A stretch of 64,000 nucleotides of DNA, taken from NCBI GenBank assembly GCA_021155905.1, contig JAJNBG010000015.1, forward strand, positions 62,001 to 126,000, written 5' to 3'. Under the pieces are notes generated by a model. That model saw only the letters and a program-made list of their open reading frames with translations. It had not been told where the DNA came from and did no database searches. Positions 56,201-63,279 of this stretch are shown here, one piece after another. The stretch is from Bacteroidota bacterium (GTDB lineage: Bacteria; Bacteroidota; Bacteroidia; B-17B0; Aurantibacillaceae). Position numbers and translations under genes: made by a program. Every line of letters begins with the position of its first letter. Position 1 is the first letter of the stretch.

Positions 56201-57290
56201 CAAAGTTCATCGGCCTGCGTTCTGTATTTATTTTTAGTACATCCAGTTTTCCGTAAGGACTGTATCTCCCGGTGCTGAAAAAGGCAGTCTTTTCTAATGA
56301 GTCGGTAACAAATAAAATGTCGTCATCAGGTGAGTTTATCGGGAACTCCATATTTTCGGGTTTGCTCCAGGTCTGCGTAGCTTCATCGATAGTTGTTTTG
56401 AATACATCATAACCGCCCATGCTATTAAAGCCCTTAGAACTAAAATAAAGCGTTTTGCCATTGGGGTGCAGGAACGGATAGTCTTCGTCAAATTCGGTAT
56501 TAATGGATGCCGGCATCATGGTTGGTTTACTCCATGTCCCATTTGGTAATTTGTTGACATAATAAATGTCCCGGCCGGTATTCCCGCTTTCACCAAAACT
56601 GGAATAATATAGTCTTTCTGCCTTTCTAGGAAGGTATACTACGGATTTGTCTTTTTTCTTTTTATCATAACCAGATTTGTATTCATCGGGTTTTACTAAA
56701 AGCTTTCCGCCAATGTCTTTTATATCATATCCTTTAAAGTAGTCGGCTTCATTGAGTTGTTTTTTTGTGATAACCACGAGGTCGGTTAAGTTGGATAATA
56801 AACGCTTGCCATTTTTACACGCCTGTATTTCCCGGTCAACCTGCAGTTTTTTTATAGATGATGCACTTCCCGTTTTTTTATATTCTGTATAAAATTTTAT
56901 AGCATCATCAAATCTGTAATTAATGTGATACGTTTTTGCCAGGTAGAATAATGCATCTTTTGGCGCATCAGCAGGATTTTTTGTGGCAATTTGAAGATAA
57001 GAGTATGGCTTCTTTTTATCGGGCTCAGTATATAACATACAAACACCCAGTTTGTAATTGTAATCAGGATCTTTAGGATAGAGGGAAACTAGTTGGGCAA
57101 ATAACTTATAAGCTGAATTATAATCTTCTTCTTCAAAATATTTTTCTGCCTGCTTCTTGAGATCATCTTCATTTTTAACCTGGGAATAAGAATCCGAGCA
57201 ATAAAAAATTGCCAGGAACAAGAATAAATAGCAGTAATGCTTTCTATTTATACACAAAGTATGTCTAATATGATTCAGATTCAATATCAA
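50205..57290 (-). CDS. giant TPR-PD40-coiled-coil protein with three C-terminal SPOR domains
   Basis: 2361 residues by the longest frame; there is no ATG near the start, which falls on TTG codons at 57290, 57284 or about 57257. A signal peptide (YCYLFLFLAIFYCSDSYSQ) is followed by TPR repeats (about 40-145), a PD40/WD40-like propeller (about 230-375; GRDIYYVNKLPNGTWSKP, GGYDVFKTTIDEATQTWSKP) and a carboxypeptidase-like beta module (about 380-450). The middle, about 500-1950, is coiled coil plus Asn/Thr linkers, with internal duplications (SYGAIKNKYDDKIN / IAVIKNKYNEQIN; LRTEAESYPAGAAKLGG / LRTEADSYPSEAAKLGG). Three SPOR-type domains end it (from about 1982, 2118 and 2272: VFKVQIGAF, LYTVQIGVY, SFKVQIGAY). 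SPOR domains bind denuded peptidoglycan glycan at division sites. A PorE-like start without an OmpA domain suggests a cell-envelope scaffold. Exact role unknown. Confidence 0.88.
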   Translation of the reverse strand: MILNLNHIRHTLCINRKHYCYLFLFLAIFYCSDSYSQVKNEDDLKKQAEKYFEEEDYNSAYKLFAQLVSLYPKDPDYNYKLGVCMLYTEPDKKKPYSYLQIATKNPADAPKDALFYLAKTYHINYRFDDAIKFYTEYKKTGSASSIKKLQVDREIQACKNGKRLLSNLTDLVVITKKQLNEADYFKGYDIKDIGGKLLVKPDEYKSGYDKKKKDKSVVYLPRKAERLYYSSFGESGNTGRDIYYVNKLPNGTWSKPTMMPASINTEFDEDYPFLHPNGKTLYFSSKGFNSMGGYDVFKTTIDEATQTWSKPENMEFPINSPDDDILFVTDSLEKTAFFSTGRYSPYGKLDVLKINTERRPMNFAVVKGSVVKEEASQSVKSKISVKNMENGEIVGTFQAQDNGDYNLELPNGGKFIFTVETPGIATQSDAVQIPVAYTLKPYKQLISYDNKILKIINYFEGDVTDENYSMMIDLIEKKAKLEVNETEPYNNSLLKDASKNQNASEENKNLNSVSTTNPTVQSETNTNKNVTNEQLLEIAKTDAKEASDEAAKLKQEAQDAFGLATQKTAESVEKQKEADEALANANAITDVAKKNEELTKANQLKEDAKIATNVANTATNLAKKLEVDAGVQQKEADLTNQYISQLDAVIKNKNNKEALTKLGDIQKELDDLSKQKNQSSELLNSLKAESELKQQELTSSEKKSNSIVNEINAIKNETENLEKDLANESDKSIKENISAQIRELNNEVELKNKDLATNNQKIENLKNEVDGVNQELQIASKILNETTESTASNTENKNNSSTAKNNPTTQSANNNTTENNTPTLSYGAIKNKYDDKINTSGTDKTNKESLAKQNDVFKTYNKEISDLIAFNKNELSKTTDAAQKKKLNDELKQLENQKTKNDGAIASNNSTIKQLESNTVASNETNNTSNNTTSSENNANATNTTNTSESIAVIKNKYNEQINASNTDKTNKESIVRQNDVLNAYNKELSTLISTIKNEAAKNNDAAAKEKLNTEIAQLENQINQNNNQIASNDSAIGVLESNVAANNNSANTASISTNSENNNAGSTTNTNSQKDNVANNLASDNDPIKSINVAGASDKNTLLTELTTVKEGLNANSNAAKDILTYNDYKETNSSSVKESVTRKFDIAKQNETELNNLINSTENTLNSSSTKTPEAILTEAENLSTKAFEQRKESTTKTGTEKENLIKQATENEKLSVDKKLEASVISQSLNKSKFENNASNLAALKTLTGEKTNNEISQANLLIDEAALNFKQAQKLRTEAESYPAGAAKLGGLGNAEEKENEALAKQQKALEILSKTNPGYKITSPPSETNTPELIAAINNQITKTSQSQMDAYLELSKVNQSELNAQNDKLLKNTAFKSPDNKQAQDLKINADNLNNEAKALIGQSLMAKTPSEKANLLLKANEKEIAALKTLNQATELVNNNSTVASNSNTVTANEVNNEAVKNNNNSRTANENAVSSNTVTNNQETASNTTNTVSISNEANATSTNTVVAGNNETNSENATASTTVSQTNPTNNNSATIDGNGVGDEASKLKAGLNNSTETNLTTFNSYTNSDALSLKDQALQKINAALSEDKQISSSLDNVTQLAASNSSTGTLSQESISSLVSEADKLNDEAFALRKSAATKTGPEKETDLTSAKNLEATAINKKVEAADKQKQLNNATYEANKQSLEDLAALAKGKNIAELGTVEMQVNEASLLLKQATNLRTEADSYPSEAAKLGGYSNAEEKESQALAKQQAILDIYKKHFPNYTPKKATVTSDSPEAIAKLSDTKNNLNNNNQQHIDGLTILAQANEKEYKTRVLSLPTTLNASQTNLKTKAQASYKKQQDLLAQAAQTTDNVRKKNLLIDANKSGQDAINLLSQISNPTAVANNSSNAGNETNTNNAANNNTASNSTNNAVNNNTAANNNSANNTNANNTLVNPSNTVKIKVEGLEVKNTNAYTADKPIPMDEKIPDGLVFKVQIGAFKSPLPNNTFKGLSPVIAQTTPNGYIRYMAGHFEQYSSANAVKNDLRTLGYSDAFVVAYYNGKRINLNEATDKAKAAGQTVEVVANTSAGLTTNANVPKNTLTAPVNNVANAIDTQPVEITNELEKMNGLLYTVQIGVYSKQVTRAQLNNLRPIYTEKLPNGLYRYTAGIYNQSSRLLEDKRKVVDLGVKDAFVSAYYNAKRIPFAEGQKLQTEDNSLKMEAENPIIFSNSTTNTPANNNVAVNNTTAPVNNTTPATNAFSNGVTTGPVPTAENGVKTDDAGISFKVQIGAYKNQVPNEVASKFSNIKTWPVQNVVINGLYIYTIGNFTGLEFAKKLKDEAVSIGIQDAYITVYKDGKKLYGAESLQYLNR

Positions 57291-57413
57291 ATTTAATTAA
57301 AAATATCTAAATAATTTAGTGTAAAGATGCTAGTTAACAAGAATTTGCATAAGATTTTTAGGGAATTTTTATTGTTATTCAATAGCAGGTGTTTATATAT
57401 CCAATATCGGGCA

Positions 57414-57442
57414 TAAAAAAAGGCCGCATTTGCGGCCTTTTT
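57414..57442 (-). terminator. intrinsic terminator of the T9SS protein gene
   Basis: AAAAAGGCCGCA and TGCGGCCTTTTT form an 11-12 bp GC-centred stem; on the minus strand it is followed by Ts. It lies about 20 bases after the stop at 57461. Confidence 0.92.
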
Positions 57443-57460
57443 AAATTTAAAAGTGGGAGA

Positions 57461-59176
57461 TTATTTACTCAGAACAACTTTCTTAGTAGTAACCTGACCA
57501 TTAGAGTTTAATTTCACGAAATACGCTCCGTTAGCTAAACCTGATAAATCAAGAGTGTTTGATCCTTTAACAAGTACATTAGTGTAAACTTTATCACCAA
57601 TCACGTTAAATACTTCAAGAGAAGAGTTAGCTTCAGTTGCGTTAACGTTTAAGATACCTGTTGTAGGATTAGGGAACATAGATACTTCTGCTAACACGTT
57701 GTTTTTGATGCCAACACCACTTACAATTTTAGCAATCCTGATGTCATCTAAACGAACGTTGATTTGCTGGTTTGCACCAGATAACGTTCCTTTGCCACCA
57801 ATTGCAAAATAACGGGTTTCAGTTGCAGTAGCAACATAATCCACTGAATCTTTTGTCCAACCAAGAGGTCCTGTAGCAGAAGTATCATTTAAAGCAGTAT
57901 AAGCTTTTAACACATCAGTCATAGACGCGATGTCAGCCGCTAAACCAGAAAACACACCTGATTGACCGTTTACAGCAACGCCAGTAGCTGTAGCAGATTT
58001 TTTCCAGTAAGAAATACGGTAAGTATCACCTAAAGTTACATCCATACAAGGTAAAATATTCATTGTTTCGTAAGTGCCGTTTGGAGCGCCCATTGTTGTG
58101 TTGTTAATTGTCCAGAAACTAGCAGCTCCACCTAAATGAGCGTGAGTTGAAGTACCGAAACCGATACCAAGACCAGTCCAGGATTGAGTAATACTTAAGA
58201 AATCATAAGCAGTTTGAATACCATTTGTATAAGTAGCTGATGTTAATGCAAAAGGAAGTGAATTTACAATTACGTCAGCAAACGTATCATTTGCTAAAGA
58301 GGTTTCTCCGGTTTGTGCAGTCCAGGCTTTGATATTATAAACACCTTGAGTTGAGAAATCATAAGGAACAGGGAAGAAAACAAAAGCAGAGTCACCAGCC
58401 GCTAAAGGACCAGGGAAAGCTGCTAAAGTAGAAGCTACACCGTTAACAGAATAGTTAACCGGAATGTTACTTTCAGCACTGTTTCCTAAGTTTTTAATTT
58501 GAGCAACGATTGTATGAGTACCCATAGAACAGTTAGAAGCTGCGGCAACTGTAGTAGGTGAAGTTAATACACCAACAAAGTTTGTATTCATATTAACAAT
58601 TGATGCACCTGCAGGTAAAATCACCATAGTTGTGGTCGAAACACCACCAGGGTTAGATCCGTATCCGTCACCAGAAATTGCATATGTAGCATTTTGATTA
58701 CCTGTTAAGCCAGAAGCAACTGTTACGTTTACAGTGAAATCGTAAGTAGTTCCCGGTACAATACCACCCCATGAGTTATCATCATTTCCCCAGGTAATGG
58801 ATTGACCACTAACACCAACTAATGCTTCAGGACCGTCAGAACTTGCGCTTCCGTCATCTGGTCCGATTGGATCAGTATTGTTAGTACTTGTGTTAGGAGT
58901 AATTCCCGCAGGGAAAGTGATAGTTACCATATCACCAAATTCAGAATCAGTATTTGTTAATTCTAAGGTAAAAGCAAGATCCATAGTAGTTCCCGCAACA
59001 TACTGAGTGTTACAAACGATACCACCAGTTAATTGCATTGGAGTAGAAGGCGAACCGCCTTTCGCAGTAGAACCTTTCGATTCACCGTTTTTCGGGTTTT
59101 TTAATTTGATTGTAGTTTGGGCATTAACTGAAATTGCCAAAGCAGCAGTTAAAGCCATTAAGTAGATTTTTTTCAT
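57461..59176 (-). CDS. secreted protein with T9SS type A sorting domain
   Basis: 571 residues. Signal peptide MKKIYLMALTAALAISVNAQ, a Gly/Ser/Lys-rich start (NGESKGSTAKGGSPSTP), a beta-sandwich repeat region (TMDLAFTLELTNTDSEFGDM, then CARDB-like NLGNSAESNIPVNYSVNGVA), a second domain with Trp/Thr-rich strands (YDFLSITQSWTGLGIGFGTS, RYFAIGGKGTLSGANQQINV) and a C-terminal T9SS type A domain (MFPNPTTGILNVNATEANS to TTKKVVLSK). Surface or secreted cargo of the type IX system; ligand unknown. ATG at 59176 with a promoter box 25 bases upstream. Its own terminator follows. Confidence 0.9.
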   Translation of the reverse strand: MKKIYLMALTAALAISVNAQTTIKLKNPKNGESKGSTAKGGSPSTPMQLTGGIVCNTQYVAGTTMDLAFTLELTNTDSEFGDMVTITFPAGITPNTSTNNTDPIGPDDGSASSDGPEALVGVSGQSITWGNDDNSWGGIVPGTTYDFTVNVTVASGLTGNQNATYAISGDGYGSNPGGVSTTTMVILPAGASIVNMNTNFVGVLTSPTTVAAASNCSMGTHTIVAQIKNLGNSAESNIPVNYSVNGVASTLAAFPGPLAAGDSAFVFFPVPYDFSTQGVYNIKAWTAQTGETSLANDTFADVIVNSLPFALTSATYTNGIQTAYDFLSITQSWTGLGIGFGTSTHAHLGGAASFWTINNTTMGAPNGTYETMNILPCMDVTLGDTYRISYWKKSATATGVAVNGQSGVFSGLAADIASMTDVLKAYTALNDTSATGPLGWTKDSVDYVATATETRYFAIGGKGTLSGANQQINVRLDDIRIAKIVSGVGIKNNVLAEVSMFPNPTTGILNVNATEANSSLEVFNVIGDKVYTNVLVKGSNTLDLSGLANGAYFVKLNSNGQVTTKKVVLSK

Positions 59177-59200
59177 TATTTAAGGTTTTAATGTTTGCCC

Positions 59201-59208
59201 CAAATTTA
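59201..59208 (-). promoter_or_regulatory. -7 box for the T9SS protein gene
   Basis: TAAATTTG on the minus strand matches TAnnTTTG, 25 bases before the ATG at 59176. A TTTG stands 15 bases further upstream, closer than the usual 19. Confidence 0.5.
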
Positions 59209-59389
59209 ATTAAAAATAATTAGCAAAGAAATATTTAAAGTCTTTTTTGACCTCAATATGGATATTAAAACATATAGTTAATTCTGTAGATTTTTGGGAG
59301 GAAGTGTTATGTGTTTAATTTTTAGGGAATTAAGAAAGGTAGAGTGGAATTTAAGAAAAGAAAATTGTTGAAAAAATGTCTGCTGTACT

Positions 59390-61090
59390 CTAGTTCAGAG
59401 CCTGGCTTTTTTCAATGCCGGAAGTTACCGAAATTACTTTTAATGTATATCTATCTGTGGGGTTTAAATTCAGAGTGATAAAAGATTTATCCTGTGACTT
59501 TATCACTGCAGTTTGCTTAAATACTTCTTTGCGATTTTTGGTGTCATTATAAAGTTCATAAGAATAAGAGTCCTTAAAATCGCCTTCGTTAAATACAGAA
59601 ACTACCATTTTATTGTCTGCCTTTTTAGAAGTCCCAATCGTAAAATAATAGGGATACAGTGAAGTTGAAAAGTCAATCTTGTATTGACCAAAATCAATCC
59701 ATTTTCCCTTGAGAGAATCTTTTCGGTAAATCATCATATCCCAGAGAATCTCCTTGTCTTTGGTAATTTCCACGATCCTGTTACTGCTACCTTCATTTAT
59801 TAAAAGATTGCCATTGCTCATCATTTTGACATTGCCGAGTTTAAGTGATTTACCCTCGTTTAATAAATCAAAATTAAATTTAAAGCTCCATTTGGAGGTG
59901 ATTTTATCTTTTAATGTTTTTGGCTGTTCAAAAATTTCTAAAGACGAAATTTTCCCTTTCCTGCTTTCGTTATTGTTTACAACCATAATGTCGTTATTAG
60001 CTAATACCGTCGTGTTGTGTTGCATACAAAAAATGTCCGTTTCATTTACGAGGGTGTCAGCGGCATTTAATTTCTTACCATAAGAGGCTACAATTCGCTT
60101 TGTTTTCCTGTCAATTTTAATGATCCTGCTAATGTCCCTGTAACCAATGTATATAAATTTGTTTTCTTTATCAATGCTGAAAGCGTTGCAGTGCGCATTT
60201 ATAATTTCCCTTCCGGAAGCCATTTTCGGGATCGCTAAGATATCCAAAGGAAAATGGTCCCGCATTTGCCAGATCCAGGTAATTTCACCTTTCGGATTAA
60301 ATTCAATTAAATTTACCAGTTCTACCTTATTCGAAACCGTATCATTCTTATTGGCTTTTTCAAGTTCAACGTAATCGTAAGCTAACACCATATAATTCCC
60401 GTTTTTTAATTTCTCAAAGCCATGGTGATAACCGTCTTTAAACTTTTCAACATTTGGACCGCTATTTGGTGCCTTCCATATCTCTTTAACATCCATTGTG
60501 GTGTGGATCGCAAAAGGATTTTTAATAAATGTTATTGTTCCATCCGGTTGAAATCTGAGATCCCTGATCCGGTTTGTTTCAACATATTCGATATTAGTAG
60601 TTGGCATAAACCAAACAAGATTTCCTTCCCGGTCAAATGCACAATGTGTAAAATCACACCAAATAATACCGTCCTGAATCTTGTCTCTTTTGTTATAATT
60701 TATTTTGCGTTTATAATATAGAGTGTCATTATATCTTGTACTTAAAATTGAAAAATAATGAATTGAAGAGTTTATTTTTTCACCCGTTTTAAGCTGCATT
60801 TCGATATACCATTTATAATCTTTTCCTAATGGCAAACGACTGACACGTGTTGCCGGGGTTTTATCTGTGTAAACATGATACAGGCAGGATTTAAAGTTGG
60901 TTTTGTCTGAAGCGGAATCAATGGCGAGATACAGCGAATAAGAAACTGCATTTTCATTATGCGGGTACTCAAACATAATTTGATTATAATTTAAGTTACT
61001 GTTATCTTTGGGTAAATATTGGCCATATGCCGGTAACATTAGACTAATGATGAAAAAACAAACGATACTGTATGGCTTAAGTGTCTGCAT
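59390..61090 (-). CDS. arylsulfotransferase (ASST)-like secreted protein
   Basis: 566 residues from the ATG at 61090 (MQTLKPYSIVCFFIISLMLP, signal peptide ending YGQ); the frame remains open to 61219 but that extension crosses the divergent gene and lacks signal features. The body is a beta-propeller of the arylsulfotransferase type: DGIIWCDFTHCAFDREGNLV, HHGFEKLKNGNYMVLAYDYV with a possible catalytic His region, NAHCNAFSIDKENKFIYIGY, and CMQHNTTVLANNDIMVVNNN. Such enzymes move sulfuryl groups between phenolic compounds; the closest relatives in Bacteroidota are uncharacterised. C-terminal end has a beta-sandwich and no T9SS tag. Its 5' end overlaps the divergent cytochrome gene by 44 bases. 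Confidence 0.8.
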   Translation of the reverse strand: MQTLKPYSIVCFFIISLMLPAYGQYLPKDNSNLNYNQIMFEYPHNENAVSYSLYLAIDSASDKTNFKSCLYHVYTDKTPATRVSRLPLGKDYKWYIEMQLKTGEKINSSIHYFSILSTRYNDTLYYKRKINYNKRDKIQDGIIWCDFTHCAFDREGNLVWFMPTTNIEYVETNRIRDLRFQPDGTITFIKNPFAIHTTMDVKEIWKAPNSGPNVEKFKDGYHHGFEKLKNGNYMVLAYDYVELEKANKNDTVSNKVELVNLIEFNPKGEITWIWQMRDHFPLDILAIPKMASGREIINAHCNAFSIDKENKFIYIGYRDISRIIKIDRKTKRIVASYGKKLNAADTLVNETDIFCMQHNTTVLANNDIMVVNNNESRKGKISSLEIFEQPKTLKDKITSKWSFKFNFDLLNEGKSLKLGNVKMMSNGNLLINEGSSNRIVEITKDKEILWDMMIYRKDSLKGKWIDFGQYKIDFSTSLYPYYFTIGTSKKADNKMVVSVFNEGDFKDSYSYELYNDTKNRKEVFKQTAVIKSQDKSFITLNLNPTDRYTLKVISVTSGIEKSQALN

Positions 61091-62072
61091 TGCGCTCTTT
61101 ATATATTCCTGTACTGATTCAAATAACAAAGGAACTACGGATAATGCTAATATCCAAACAAAAAAAGATACTCTGCCGGAAGAGGAAGAAATCTGGGTTG
61201 CGCCTGATACCAGCACCATTCCCCATGATGAGTTTGGACAAATGGTAAGGTATGGTCGTGATTTAATTGTTAATACTGCTTATTATATCGGCCCTGAAGG
61301 TAAAGTGGGTAAATTCCTCGGGAATAAAATGAATTGTTCTAACTGTCATCTGGACGCAGGAACCAAGCCTTATGCGTTTAATTATTTTAGTACACATGCC
61401 CGTTACCCTCAGTACAGAGCCAGGGAAAATAAAATATTGTCTCTCGCCGACAGGGTAAATAACTGCGTGGAACGCCCGCATAATGGGAAACATTTGCCGC
61501 TTAACAGTAAAGAAATGATTGCCATAATTAGCTACATGAAATGGTTAGGAGAAAACGTTCCGGTAAATAAACATGTGAATGGTGACGGGCCCGTTAAAAT
61601 GGATTTCCCTTCCAGAGCAGCAGATCCTGTGAAAGGAGAAGAAGTTTATAAACGAGAGTGTTTAAGTTGTCATGGTGCGAATGGTGAAGGGAAAATGAGG
61701 GCAGATAATGTGTGCTATGAATACCCTCCTTTGTGGGGTGATAAGAGTTATCAGTCAGGCAGCAGTGTTCATCGCTTAATCAAAATGGCGCCTTTTGTGT
61801 ACGCTAACATGCCCAATAAAATTGCGACATACGATAATCCTAAATTAACAGTGGAAGAGGCATATGATGTGGTTGCATTTATTAATAATGATACTATTCA
61901 TAAAAGGCCGACACCGGTTACGAAAACGGATTATGCGAGCTTGCCGCATAAACCAATAGATTATGATAAAGGACCTTACCTCGATCCCTTTTCTGAAACT
62001 CAGCATAAATATGGCCCTTACCAGGAAATAATTGATTATTATAAAACAATCGGAAAAAAAGCTAATTATTAG
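61047..62072 (+). CDS. dihaem c-type cytochrome lipoprotein
   Basis: 341 residues. ATG at 61047 or the next at 61050; the signal peptide KKQTILYGLSVCIALFIYSC ends in a lipobox Cys. Two c-type haem sites: CSNCH (about 107) and CLSCH (about 222) with distal Met candidates in MKWLGENVP and NMPNKIATYDNP. Domains: about 60-200 and about 205-330; the second looks like a cytochrome c class I fold (GEEVYKRECLSCHGANGEGK, YDVVAFINND). Periplasmic electron carrier, lipid-anchored; similar proteins partner with sulfur- or thiosulfate-oxidising enzymes (SoxA/TsdA-like), but the partner is not seen. It overlaps the divergent ASST gene at 61047-61090. Confidence 0.9.
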   Translation: MMKKQTILYGLSVCIALFIYSCTDSNNKGTTDNANIQTKKDTLPEEEEIWVAPDTSTIPHDEFGQMVRYGRDLIVNTAYYIGPEGKVGKFLGNKMNCSNCHLDAGTKPYAFNYFSTHARYPQYRARENKILSLADRVNNCVERPHNGKHLPLNSKEMIAIISYMKWLGENVPVNKHVNGDGPVKMDFPSRAADPVKGEEVYKRECLSCHGANGEGKMRADNVCYEYPPLWGDKSYQSGSSVHRLIKMAPFVYANMPNKIATYDNPKLTVEEAYDVVAFINNDTIHKRPTPVTKTDYASLPHKPIDYDKGPYLDPFSETQHKYGPYQEIIDYYKTIGKKANY

Positions 62073-62124
62073 ATAAATTTTAAACTGCTTCTTACCAGAT
62101 AAATTTTAATAATCGTAACTTTAC

Positions 62125-63270
62125 ATGATGATTTTAGAAAATCCCAAAGAGTTGATTTTACAATCTACTCTGTTAAGTAAAGAGTTAAAGCAAATTGCTG
62201 AAAAAGTTTTTAACGGTGAACGTATTTCTTTTGACGAAGGTGTTTATTTATTTGAACATGCGAATCTTTCCTATCTGGGAACATTAGCAAATTTTGTAAG
62301 AGAAAAAAAGAATAAAAATTTTGTTTTTTTCAACCGCAATTTCCATGTCGAGCCAACCAATATTTGTGTTTATACCTGTTCGTTTTGTGCTTATTCCAGA
62401 TTGATTAAACAGCGGGAAGAGGGCTGGGAGTTATCCATTGAACAAATGATGGATATTATTAAAAAGTATGACGGGCAGGAAGTAACTGAGGTTCATATTA
62501 CGGGAGGTGTAATTCCTAAACAGGATTTGACTTTTTACACATCACTTTTTAAAACGATAAAAGCCCATAGGCCCGAATTGCACATTAAAGCATTAACACC
62601 CGTTGAATGTCATTATATTTTCAAGAAAGCAAAAGTAACTTATGCAGAAGGAATGCGTTTGCTAAAAGAAGCAGGCCTTAATTCAATGCCAGGCGGGGGT
62701 GCGGAAATTTTTGATAAAGAAATAAGAGACAAAATCGCAGGGGGAAAATGCAGCGCGGAAGAGTGGTTGAGTATTCATGAAATATGGCATTCTATGGGAA
62801 TGCATTCCAATGCAACCATGTTGTACGGACATATTGAAACATTTAAACATCGTATTGATCATTTGGAAAGATTGCGTCAGCTACAGGATAAAACAAAAGG
62901 ATTCAATGCTTTTATACCTTTGAAGTTCAGAAATGGCAATAATGATATGTCTGATGTTCCTGAAGTGAGTGTGATTGAAGATCTTCGGAATTATGCTATC
63001 AGCAGAATTTATCTTGACAATTTCGACCATATCAAAGCTTATTGGGCCATGATAGGACGAAGTACCGCGCAATTATCGTTAAATTTTGGAGTGGATGATA
63101 TGGACGGAACCATTGATGACACTACTAAGATATACAGTATGGCGGGTGCTGAGGAACAGAATCCTAAATTAACTACCCAGGAACTGGTAGATATTATTTC
63201 TCAGGTAAAACGAACGCCTGTGGAAAGAGACACCCTTTATAATATTGTTAAAGATTATTCCATTAACTAA
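62125..63270 (+). CDS. mqnE: aminofutalosine synthase (radical SAM)
   Basis: 381 residues. It is in the futalosine pathway to menaquinone and joins chorismate-derived enolpyruvyl benzoate with the adenosyl group of SAM. The [4Fe-4S] motif is CxxxCxxC (C81, C85, C88 in NICVYTCSFCAYSR). HITGGVIPKQDLTFYTSLF, the MPGGGAEIFDKEIRDKI region and the C-terminal AYWAMIGRSTAQLSLNFGVD fit the MqnE group; the related MqnC is the alternative, less likely from length and N-terminal sequence. ATG at 62125. Its neighbour 9 bases downstream is a glycosyltransferase, unrelated in function. Confidence 0.88.
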   Translation: MMILENPKELILQSTLLSKELKQIAEKVFNGERISFDEGVYLFEHANLSYLGTLANFVREKKNKNFVFFNRNFHVEPTNICVYTCSFCAYSRLIKQREEGWELSIEQMMDIIKKYDGQEVTEVHITGGVIPKQDLTFYTSLFKTIKAHRPELHIKALTPVECHYIFKKAKVTYAEGMRLLKEAGLNSMPGGGAEIFDKEIRDKIAGGKCSAEEWLSIHEIWHSMGMHSNATMLYGHIETFKHRIDHLERLRQLQDKTKGFNAFIPLKFRNGNNDMSDVPEVSVIEDLRNYAISRIYLDNFDHIKAYWAMIGRSTAQLSLNFGVDDMDGTIDDTTKIYSMAGAEEQNPKLTTQELVDIISQVKRTPVERDTLYNIVKDYSIN

Positions 63271-63279
63271 TATCATAGG

